5,034 nt of DNA from RGIG8775 sp045128735 (GTDB lineage: Bacteria > Bacillota > Clostridia > Oscillospirales > CAG-272), in contig JBGVRT010000083.1 of NCBI GenBank assembly GCA_045128735.1, positions 1-5,034 on the forward strand. Direction: 5' to 3'. Positions 1 to 4,840 of this stretch are shown in pieces. The stretch's first letter is position 1; every line of letters begins with the position of its first letter. The notes below the pieces were generated by a model. It ran no database searches. It was not told the DNA's origin and saw only the letters and a list, made by a program, of their open reading frames with translations. The translations under genes and the position numbers were made by a program.

Positions 1-198
1 TGTAAACTAATTGTTTTTCTTATTTTACAGCCGTTTTATAAGGCACAAACCGTAACTCCGCTTTTTCTTTTTGATGCAAAAGGCGCAAAAAGAAAAAGCT
101 CAAGAAAAAGAAAAACGCCGATGCGCCTGCGGGCGCGAGACTCGCGACTTTTTGAAAAAAGTCGCCCAAAAACTTTTCTCGCGTGGTGCGGTGCGAAC
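1..198 (+). repeat. Interspersed intergenic repeat, copy R1
   Basis: This stretch closely matches 4841-5027 in the same orientation and 4576-4785 in the opposite one, so it is one of three local copies of a repeat. In order it holds a hairpin with 14-bp arms (60-73 with 86-99) and a 12-nt loop ending AAAAGGCG, an A-rich linker ending ACGCCG, a GC-rich hairpin (123-127 with 132-136), a hairpin GCGACTTTT/AAAAGTCGC with a TGAA loop (144-165), and a tail ending GTGCGAAC at 198. The left boundary is unknown because the match runs to the window edge. It lies beyond the terminator of the kdgK operon. Reading frames through it on the minus strand are low-complexity and not credible genes. Copies diverge in sequence but keep the hairpins. 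Identity with any named repeat family is not claimed. Confidence 0.85.
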
Positions 199-235
199 AC
201 ACCGCCAAACAATAATTTATATGCTGCAATAAAAG

Positions 236-264
236 AAAACCGACGTCTGAACAACGTCGGTTTT
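236..264 (-). terminator. Rho-independent terminator of the kdgK operon
   Basis: A perfect 11-bp inverted repeat (AAAACCGACGT, 236-246, with ACGTCGGTTTT, 254-264) encloses a 7-nt loop. Read on the minus strand, the stem is followed by a T-rich tract (TTTTCTTTTATT). It starts about 80 nt after the kdgK stop codon and is the natural end of the aldolase-SGNH-kdgK transcript. The opposite strand has only four T's before GC-containing sequence, so termination is best on the minus strand. Confidence 0.85.
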
Positions 265-271
265 CGGATAG

Positions 272-290
272 CGTGCGAGTTGTTCGCACG
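272..290. other. Short GC-rich hairpin between kdgK and its terminator
   Basis: A perfect 7-bp stem, CGTGCGA (272-278) with TCGCACG (284-290), carries a 5-nt loop. It lies in the 3' untranslated region of the operon, just ahead of the terminator stem on the minus strand. There is no T tract on its minus-strand 3' side, so it is not itself a terminator for this operon. It could protect the transcript 3' end, or be a remnant of the repeat tail, since GTGCGAAC/GTTCGCAC also occurs at 191-198. Either role is inference. Confidence 0.5.
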
Positions 291-344
291 AATTTTATTG
301 CGTGAACGGCGAAGCCTATTGCCTCCACCGGCAGGTGGTGAGGA

Positions 345-1373
345 CTATCTCTGGATTCTTCCCGAGCCGTCGCCGCCTGCAAGCTTCTCAACCTCTGCGA
401 GAGTAACCATATTGTAGTCGCCCTCGATGGAGTGCTTGAGTGCCGAAGCCGCAACTGCGAACTCAACGGCAGCCTGTGCGGTCTTGCCCGAAAGGAGCGA
501 GTAGATAAGTCCGCCGCCGAAGCTGTCGCCGCCGCCTACGCGGTCGATGATGTGAAGCTCGTACTTCTTGGAGAAGCAGTACTCGTCAGCCTTTACGTCG
601 TAGAGCATTGCGGACCAGCCGTTATCGAATGCGCTGTGGCTCTCGCGGAGAGTGATAGCAACGTACTCAAATCCGAACTTGTCTGCAAGCTGCTTAGCAA
701 CAGACTTGTAACCGTCGTGGTTGAGCTTGCCGCCGTAGATGTCGGTAGCTTCTGCCTCGATGCCGAATACGTCCTTTGCGTCCTCCTCGTTGGAGATGCA
801 AACGTCAACGTACTTGCAAAGCTCGGTCATAGCCTCTCTTGCCTGGTCTCTCGTCCAGAGCTTACCGCGGTAGTTAAGGTCGCAGGAAATCTTTACGCCC
901 TTTGCCTTAGCCGCCTTGCAGGCTTCCTTGCATATCTCGACTACGTTCGCGCCGAGAGCGGGAGTAATACCTGTGAAGTGGAACCAGTCAGCTCCCTCGA
1001 AGATAGCATCCCAATCGAAGTCCTCGGGAGTAGCCTTTGCGATAGCCGAGTTAGCGCGGTCGTAAATGCAAACCGAGCCTCTCTGAGAAGCGCCCTTTTC
1101 GTTGAAGTAGATACCTACTCTGTCACCGCCGCGGGTGATAAGAGAGGTGTCAACGCCGTAGCGGCGAAGGCTGTTAACAGCCGCCTGACCGATAGCGTGA
1201 GTGGGGAGCTTGGTTACGTAAGCCGCGTCCATGCCGTAGTTGGCAAGCGAAACGGCAACGTTAGCCTCGCCGCCGCCGAATGTGAACTCAACGTGGTCAC
1301 ACTGTACGAATCTCTCATAGTTGTAGGGCTGAAGACGAAGCATCAGCTCACCAAAAGTAACGATCTTGCTCAT
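345..1373 (-). CDS. kdgK: 2-keto-3-deoxygluconate kinase (PfkB-family sugar kinase)
   Basis: This 342-residue PfkB/ribokinase-fold kinase is predicted to phosphorylate 2-keto-3-deoxy-D-gluconate with ATP to give KDPG in the cytoplasm. The N-terminus has the FGELMLRL strand. Residues 33-38 (GGGEAN) are the substrate-side PfkB glycine motif. Residues 277-288 form the second PfkB signature (DRVGGGDSFGGG), with Asp283 as catalytic base and the glycines as anion hole. The C-terminus GGDGSGRIQR resembles KDG kinases of Clostridia as I know them. Length is normal for the family. The ATG at 1371-1373 is preceded by AAAGGA with an 8-nt spacer. It is the last gene of the operon, 31 nt after the SGNH gene, and a terminator follows. 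The neighbouring KDPG aldolase uses its product, which favours KDG over other sugars. Another sugar acid such as 2-keto-3-deoxygalactonate remains possible. Confidence 0.9.
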   Translation of the reverse strand: MSKIVTFGELMLRLQPYNYERFVQCDHVEFTFGGGEANVAVSLANYGMDAAYVTKLPTHAIGQAAVNSLRRYGVDTSLITRGGDRVGIYFNEKGASQRGSVCIYDRANSAIAKATPEDFDWDAIFEGADWFHFTGITPALGANVVEICKEACKAAKAKGVKISCDLNYRGKLWTRDQAREAMTELCKYVDVCISNEEDAKDVFGIEAEATDIYGGKLNHDGYKSVAKQLADKFGFEYVAITLRESHSAFDNGWSAMLYDVKADEYCFSKKYELHIIDRVGGGDSFGGGLIYSLLSGKTAQAAVEFAVAASALKHSIEGDYNMVTLAEVEKLAGGDGSGRIQR

Positions 1374-1381
1374 GGTAAAAG

Positions 1382-1387
1382 TCCTTT
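1382..1387 (-). promoter_or_regulatory. Ribosome binding site of kdgK
   Basis: On the minus strand AAAGGA lies 8 nt ahead of the ATG at 1371-1373. This supports that start and shows kdgK has its own initiation signal within the operon, unlike the upstream SGNH gene. Confidence 0.8.
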
Positions 1388-1404
1388 CGTATTATAAAAT
1401 TTGA

Positions 1405-2169
1405 TTAAGATTTCTGATACATACCGCTTTCGGCATTGCCGATCTCATCGGAATAGGGAAAGCCGAAAATTGTCTCAAAGAGCATATCGGCAAAGAGCTT
1501 GTGCATTTCGCGGGTGGGGTGGTTGATGTAGTTGCAAAGAAGCGCCGTTGTATCAACGCCCTCTGCCGCCATCCGCTTCCACTCGGCATAGCAATCGCAA
1601 ACGGGAATGCCGCGTTCTGCCGCCATCTCGCGCGCCGCCTCCATATACGCATCCATCCGTCCGCTATTTTGCATATCCGCTGTTTTCAGCGCGTAATCAA
1701 AGTGCTGGAGGGCGGTATTGTCGTTGCGGTAGGTGTTGAGCATATTGGGGGTCATATAGACACACTCGAAGCCGTTTTCAAGACACTTGTCAAACAGTCC
1801 GCCGAGATTCTCGTGCCACGCCTCCATAGAGGCGTTGACGTCATTGAGTCCGAAGCAAATGATAACAAGGTCAGGGCGGTGGGGAACCACGTCGCGCTCA
1901 AAATTGGCAAGCGCGTAATCGGATCGTTTTCCGCCGACTGCCGTATTGATGACGTTGACCGGCATACTCTGCCAGTGCTTATTGATCATCGATCGAAGGC
2001 GGTTGTGATACACCGTATCGTAATCAAACTCGCCATTCAGCGCTCCGTGGGAGACACTGTCGCCGCAGATCACGATGTTGACGGGACCCCGCTCGGCATA
2101 GTGCTTGATGTCATAGGTGACAAGCTCTCGAATTTTAAAGTCCATCATTTTACAAGTTTTAAAGTCCAT
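1405..2169 (-). CDS. SGNH/GDSL-family hydrolase, cytoplasmic esterase-like
   Basis: This 254-residue protein has the SGNH blocks: block I at 36-42 (GDSVSHG, Ser38 the predicted nucleophile), block II glycines at 79-80 (AVGGKRS), block III at 107-110 (GLND, Asn109 the oxyanion residue), and block V at 216-218 (NHP, His217 the predicted base). The usual Asp three residues before that His is Tyr214, which I take as typical of the 'NHP' subgroup. There is no signal peptide or membrane segment. The family includes acetylesterases acting on carbohydrates. The position between KDPG aldolase and KdgK suggests deacylation of a sugar-acid intermediate, which is inference. The ATG at 2167-2169 overlaps the aldolase stop (TAATG) and has no clear ribosome binding site, so translation is probably coupled. 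A 24-bp tandem duplication adds eight N-terminal residues. Met9 (2143-2145) may be the ancestral start. Confidence 0.85.
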   Translation of the reverse strand: MDFKTCKMMDFKIRELVTYDIKHYAERGPVNIVICGDSVSHGALNGEFDYDTVYHNRLRSMINKHWQSMPVNVINTAVGGKRSDYALANFERDVVPHRPDLVIICFGLNDVNASMEAWHENLGGLFDKCLENGFECVYMTPNMLNTYRNDNTALQHFDYALKTADMQNSGRMDAYMEAAREMAAERGIPVCDCYAEWKRMAAEGVDTTALLCNYINHPTREMHKLFADMLFETIFGFPYSDEIGNAESGMYQKS

Positions 2170-2180
2170 TATTTTACAAG
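2133..2180. repeat. 24-bp tandem duplication at a stop/start junction
   Basis: Positions 2133-2156 and 2157-2180 are two adjacent 24-bp units differing at one base (C at 2146, T at 2170). On the coding strand each unit holds the aldolase's last codons, a stop, and the first codons of the SGNH gene. The upstream unit has TAA (in use) and the downstream unit has TGA. Because 24 is divisible by three, the SGNH frame stays open and begins MDFKTCKM-MDFK. Confidence 0.97.
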
Positions 2181-3122
2181 GTGATATGCGAAGCCGTTGA
2201 TCTCGTCTGCGAGATAGATGAACTTCATTGCACCCTTGTCGTCGTAGGTAGCTGTAGAGTAGTCGAACTTAACTCCTCTGCGCTCAAGGTGGTAAACGGC
2301 GCGGTCAACGTTTGTCGTCTCGATAGCGATGTGGCCGTGTGTGCCGGGACCCTTGTCGTTCATAATCTCAAGCTCGGGGCTTACGAAGATAGACTTGGAA
2401 GTAACCTTAGAGCCGAATGAGAAGTAGTCGCCGAGAACTTTTGCGGTGCCCTCGGAGGTTGCGCCGCAGGGATTGATGCCGACGTGACGGAACTTAAGAC
2501 CGAGCATAGTGTCAACAGCCTCGCGAACAAGCTTTGTGATGCCGTCAAAGTCGCCTGCGGCAATCATTTCGGGCTTAACCATCCAGCTGCCGCCGCAACA
2601 GATGATCTTGGGGAATGCAAGGTAATCGTTAACGTTCTTCGGGTTAACTCCGCCTGTGGGCATAAATGTTACGCCGCCGTAGGGTGCGGACATTGCCTTG
2701 ATCATTTCGATACCGCCCGACTGCTCAGCGGGGAAGAACTTAACTGTCTTAAGACCGAGCTCGAGAGCCGCCTCGATTCCCGAGGGGTTGTTGATACCGG
2801 GAACGATGGGGCAACCCTTTTCCTGGCAATACTTAACGATTTCGGGGTTGAAGCCGGGGCTTACGATAAACTTTGCGCCTGCCTCGATAGCGTCGTCAAC
2901 CTGAGCTTTGGTAAGAACCGTGCCCGCGCCAACGATCATATCGGGGTATTCTTTTGCGATAATAGCGATAGCGTCCTTAGCCGCCGCTGTTCTGAAGGTA
3001 ACCTCAGCGCAGGGGAGACCGCCGTCAACGAGAGCCTTTGCAAGAGGAGCAGCGTCCTTTGCGTCGTCGATCTTGATAACGGGAACGATACCGATGAGAG
3101 ATAACTGCTTAATAACGTCCAT
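2169..3122 (-). CDS. eda: KDPG/KHG aldolase fused to a C-terminal VOC-fold domain
   Basis: This 317-residue protein is about 105 residues longer than a normal Eda. Residues 1-208 are the class I aldolase barrel, which cleaves 2-keto-3-deoxy-6-phosphogluconate to pyruvate and glyceraldehyde-3-phosphate. Glu40 and Arg44 sit in EVTFRT, the GAGTVL strand is at 65-70, and the Schiff-base Lys128 is in TVKFFPAE. The phosphate-binding region includes PTGGVN (155-160) and CGGSWM (176-181). Residues 211-317 look like a glyoxalase/VOC domain: FRHVGIN at 211-217, PELEIMN at 249-255, HGHIAIET at 262-269 and a final GFAYHLV. Candidate metal ligands are His213, Glu252, His264 and His314. The ATG at 3120-3122 has GGAGG 7 nt upstream. 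It is the first gene of the operon, about 30 nt after the predicted transcription start. The stop overlaps the next start. The VOC domain's substrate is unknown. Confidence 0.93.
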   Translation of the reverse strand: MDVIKQLSLIGIVPVIKIDDAKDAAPLAKALVDGGLPCAEVTFRTAAAKDAIAIIAKEYPDMIVGAGTVLTKAQVDDAIEAGAKFIVSPGFNPEIVKYCQEKGCPIVPGINNPSGIEAALELGLKTVKFFPAEQSGGIEMIKAMSAPYGGVTFMPTGGVNPKNVNDYLAFPKIICCGGSWMVKPEMIAAGDFDGITKLVREAVDTMLGLKFRHVGINPCGATSEGTAKVLGDYFSFGSKVTSKSIFVSPELEIMNDKGPGTHGHIAIETTNVDRAVYHLERRGVKFDYSTATYDDKGAMKFIYLADEINGFAYHLVK

Positions 3123-3129
3123 TTTTTGA

Positions 3130-3134
3130 CCTCC
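3130..3134 (-). promoter_or_regulatory. Ribosome binding site of the aldolase gene
   Basis: GGAGG on the minus strand lies 7 nt ahead of the ATG at 3120-3122. It is the strongest Shine-Dalgarno site in the window and fixes the aldolase start. Confidence 0.88.
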
Positions 3135-3159
3135 AAAAAATCAAATTTTTACAAATACT

Positions 3160-3188
3160 ATTATACACCCAATAATTGACAATGTCAA
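3160..3188 (-). promoter_or_regulatory. Consensus sigma-A promoter of the aldolase-SGNH-kdgK operon
   Basis: On the minus strand, TTGACA (3183-3188) and TATAAT (3160-3165) are both exact consensus hexamers separated by exactly 17 bp. A start about 7 nt past the -10 box would fall near 3153, giving a leader of roughly 30 nt that carries only the ribosome binding site. Such a strong core promoter suggests control by repression rather than activation. Confidence 0.92.
3176..3188. promoter_or_regulatory. Candidate operator palindrome overlapping the -35 box
   Basis: TTGACA-A-TGTCAA is a perfect 6-1-6 inverted repeat, and one arm is the -35 hexamer itself. A dimeric repressor bound here would block RNA polymerase. 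GntR- and LacI-type regulators commonly control hexuronate and KDG genes, but no regulator gene is in the window. The palindrome could also be chance, since half of it is fixed by the promoter consensus. Confidence 0.45.
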
Positions 3189-3201
3189 GGTTTTTTATAT
3201 C

Positions 3202-3223
3202 ATTTGCGGTGTTTTTTGCAAAT
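3202..3223. other. Weak hairpin between the HAD gene and the operon promoter
   Basis: ATTTGC (3202-3207) pairs with GCAAAT (3218-3223) around a 10-nt loop. It lies downstream of the HAD stop codon (3266) on the minus strand, but no T tract follows on that strand, so a terminator for the gtrA-HAD unit is not convincing. Some read-through into the sugar-acid operon is therefore possible. The 13 bases at 3202-3214 also occur inside the R2 insert (4640-4652). Confidence 0.3.
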
Positions 3224-3265
3224 TTTTGTGACGGGATATGCAATGTAGAAGCTGTGTTCGTCCGT

Positions 3266-4042
3266 TTACTTTCTGACGATATCGCCAACTCCGTTAAGGA
3301 TATATTTCGGGCGGTAGGGGAAGTTGTCAATATCCTCTTTCGCGGTTACTCCGCTGAGAACCAGTACGGTATCAACGTTTGACTCGATTCCCGCGATAAT
3401 GTCGGTGTCCATTCTGTCGCCGATAAAGGCAATATCGGCACTGTGACAGCCGAGCTTGCGCAGACCGTGGCGGAGCATAAGCGGGTTGGGCTTGCCCACG
3501 AAATAGGCTTTCTTGCCGGTTGCTATCTCAATTGGGGCTACAAGCGAGCCGGTGGCGGGCATAATACCCTTTTCGGTAACGCCCACGGTGTCGGGGTTCG
3601 CGCCGATAAGCTTGGCGCCCTTGTTTACAAGCTCGATAGCCTTTTCAAGCTTTTCGAAGCAGTAGGTGCGTGTCTCACCGATTACCACGTAGTCGGGATT
3701 GATGTCGTTCATATAGATTTTCTGGTCGTAGAGCGCCTTGGAGAGAGCCGCCTCACCGATAACGTAGGCGGTGCAACCGGGAGCCTGGCTGTGCAGGAAC
3801 TCGGCAGTCGCCATTGCGCTTGTGTAAAAGTGGTCTGCCGACACCGAAAGCCCCATACGCTCAAGCTTCATACTCAACTCGTGGGGAGTTCTTTCGGGGC
3901 TGTTGGTAAGAAAAACGAATTTTTTGTTGTTGTCCGCCATCCAGTTTACGAACTCGGCAACACCGTCGAGTATTTTGTTGCCGTGGTAGATGACTCCGTC
4001 CATGTCGCAGATAAAACCTGCTTTTTCGCGAATTTTTTGCAT
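3266..4042 (-). CDS. NagD-like HAD-superfamily (type IIA) phosphatase
   Basis: This 258-residue cytoplasmic hydrolase contains all four HAD motifs. Motif I is at 13-17 (DMDGV; Asp13 nucleophile, Asp15 acid/base). Motif II is at 46-47 (TN, as usual for NagD types). Motif III is Lys184 in VGKPNP. Motif IV is at 208-214 (GDRMDTD; Asp209 and Asp214 for Mg2+). The type IIA cap lies between motifs II and III and includes GANPD at 147-151. Family members dephosphorylate nucleoside monophosphates, sugar phosphates, glycerol phosphate or pyridoxal phosphate, so the substrate cannot be told from sequence. Length is normal. The ATG at 4040-4042 follows the gtrA stop by 3 nt, and AGAGG (4051-4055) sits 8 nt upstream inside the end of gtrA, so the two are probably co-transcribed. 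No clear terminator follows. Confidence 0.9.
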   Translation of the reverse strand: MQKIREKAGFICDMDGVIYHGNKILDGVAEFVNWMADNNKKFVFLTNSPERTPHELSMKLERMGLSVSADHFYTSAMATAEFLHSQAPGCTAYVIGEAALSKALYDQKIYMNDINPDYVVIGETRTYCFEKLEKAIELVNKGAKLIGANPDTVGVTEKGIMPATGSLVAPIEIATGKKAYFVGKPNPLMLRHGLRKLGCHSADIAFIGDRMDTDIIAGIESNVDTVLVLSGVTAKEDIDNFPYRPKYILNGVGDIVRK

Positions 4043-4045
4043 TGC

Positions 4046-4549
4046 TTATACCTCTTTTTTCTTCTTGAACACGAGAAATTTGCTCAAGACGTAGTTTACG
4101 ATGATGACCACCGCCGCCGCGGCAAGCTTTGCCCACAGGTCGGGGGTGAAGTTGAGTGAGATGCCGAGGGGCAGGGAAAGGGTAAAGGTGACGTATTCCG
4201 CCGCCGAGAGGGCGAAGATAACGCCGAAGGTGACCAGCGAATCGCACCCGAGGGAGAAAAGACGGGAGCCGAAAAATGAAGCGATGCGGGTCTTTTCGCC
4301 TGTCTTTTCCGTAACGCCGAACACCCATTTTTTGTTGGTGTAGTAGGCGAAGAGCACGGCGAGTACCCATTGAATTATCTGGGCGGCGACGCGGACACCG
4401 TTGTATGCGGCACTCGATTCCGAGACCCCGAGGGCGCGGGCGAAAAAGAGTATGAGAAAATAGCTTCCCATTCCCACGGCGGTAGTCAGTCCCCCGAAGA
4501 TGAGGTACATAATTATTTCTTTGTGTTTGGTGAATAGTTTTTTTAACAT
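4046..4549 (-). CDS. GtrA-family four-helix membrane protein
   Basis: This 167-residue integral membrane protein is typical in length for GtrA. Helices fall at about 14-36, 54-72, 96-114 and 141-161. The family signatures are present: NKKWVF after helix 2 (72-77) and NYVLSKFLVF plus a lysine-rich tail at the C-terminus (152-165). GtrA proteins are thought to move or flip polyprenyl-phosphate-linked sugars for glycosylation of O-antigen, teichoic acid or arabinogalactan, but many members have no assigned role. I place the start at the ATG at 4547-4549 (MLKKLF). The open frame extends 42 codons further upstream to 4675, but that part lies in the R2 repeat and is not GtrA-like. GGAA 5-6 nt upstream is a modest ribosome binding site. 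The HAD phosphatase follows after 3 nt. No promoter could be recognised upstream. Confidence 0.88.
   Translation of the reverse strand: MLKKLFTKHKEIIMYLIFGGLTTAVGMGSYFLILFFARALGVSESSAAYNGVRVAAQIIQWVLAVLFAYYTNKKWVFGVTEKTGEKTRIASFFGSRLFSLGCDSLVTFGVIFALSAAEYVTFTLSLPLGISLNFTPDLWAKLAAAAVVIIVNYVLSKFLVFKKKKEV
4051..4055 (-). promoter_or_regulatory. Ribosome binding site of the HAD phosphatase gene
   Basis: AGAGG on the minus strand lies within the last codons of gtrA and 8 nt ahead of the ATG at 4040-4042. It supports that start and close co-expression of the two genes. Confidence 0.7.
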
Positions 4550-4575
4550 AGTGTTTCCAATCGGTTGTACATTTT

Positions 4576-4785
4576 GTTCGCACCGCACCCCGACAAAAAA
4601 GTTTTTGCGGAGCGGCGAGAATTGGGATTTGCGAAGCAAATTTGCGGTGTTTAGCCGCAAAACCAATTCTTGCACCGAATAGCGGAGCTATTCGCATTTT
4701 CTTAAAAAGCGACCGTTTCCCCATGCGGCGTTTTCTTTTTGGAAACTTTTTATTTTGCGCCTTTTTGTACAAAAGAAAAAGTGGC
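4576..4785 (-). repeat. Interspersed intergenic repeat, copy R2 (inverted, with insert)
   Basis: Read on the minus strand this matches R1 and R3. It has a 13-bp hairpin with one mismatch (4745-4757 with 4770-4782) around a 12-nt loop ending AAAAGGCG, a linker AAGAAAACGCCG, a GTCGCTTTTT segment, and the tail CCGCAAAAACTTTT...GTGCGAAC ending at 4576. It differs in lacking the GC-rich hairpin 2 and in carrying about 75 extra bases (see 4607-4688). It ends 26 nt before the gtrA start, so if gtrA is transcribed from further upstream the element lies in its leader. Confidence 0.85.
4607..4688. repeat. Structured insert in R2 bounded by 7-bp direct repeats
   Basis: GCGGAGC occurs at 4607-4613 and 4682-4688. 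R1 and R3 lack the sequence between them, and R3 has a single GCTCCGC at this point. The intervening 68 bp folds as a branched structure: an outer 8-bp stem AGAATTGG/CCAATTCT (4618-4625 with 4663-4670), an inner hairpin ATTTGC-GAA-GCAAAT (4627-4641), and an inner 7-bp hairpin TTTGCGG/CCGCAAA (4641-4647 with 4655-4661). A further 8-bp hairpin, CGAATAGC-GGA-GCTATTCG (4676-4694), spans the right direct repeat. A small non-autonomous mobile unit or slippage/recombination between repeats could explain it. Confidence 0.7.
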
Positions 4786-4840
4786 TTTTCTATTTACGTG
4801 TTAAAAAATCTGGGCACAAATAAAAGTAACAATTTACGAG
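4786..4840. other. AT-rich spacer between repeats R2 and R3
   Basis: These 55 bp separate two oppositely oriented repeat copies and should contain any promoter for gtrA not located within R3. I found only poor matches to sigma-A hexamers on the minus strand and no coding potential. Confidence 0.5.

Noticed and set aside
322..343. CCACC/GGTGG inverted repeat after the kdgK stop
   Set aside because: The stem is short with bulges and has no T tract. The real terminator is at 236-264.
20..466. 148-codon minus-strand reading frame running out of kdgK through R1, and a 72-codon frame at 36-254
   Set aside because: The first overlaps the 3' end of kdgK in another frame. Both are low-complexity Phe/Lys/Arg-rich translations of hairpins and A/T tracts, and the frame is not preserved between R1 and R3.
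432..1397. 321-codon open frame on the plus strand opposite kdgK
   Set aside because: It is antisense to a clear kinase gene, its translation has no recognisable motifs, and it has no ribosome binding site. It is a by-product of codon bias.
1388..1404. TATAAT-like sequence just upstream of kdgK as an internal promoter
   Set aside because: There is no acceptable -35 hexamer at 16-18 bp. The AT-rich gap plus ribosome binding site is explained by translation alone.
1501..2184. 227-codon plus-strand frame opposite the SGNH gene, and similar plus-strand frames opposite the aldolase (2484-3104) and HAD gene (3443-4159)
   Set aside because: All are mirror frames of well-supported minus-strand genes with no domain signature.
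4550..4675. 42-codon N-terminal extension of GtrA
   Set aside because: It is encoded entirely by gtrA-proximal spacer and R2 repeat sequence, is not GtrA-like, and the ATG at 4547-4549 gives a normal-length protein.
3861..4772. 303-codon minus-strand frame overlapping gtrA, the HAD start and R2
   Set aside because: It is Arg-rich with no domain, and it lies out of frame with the clearly conserved GtrA and HAD proteins. It is a shadow frame.
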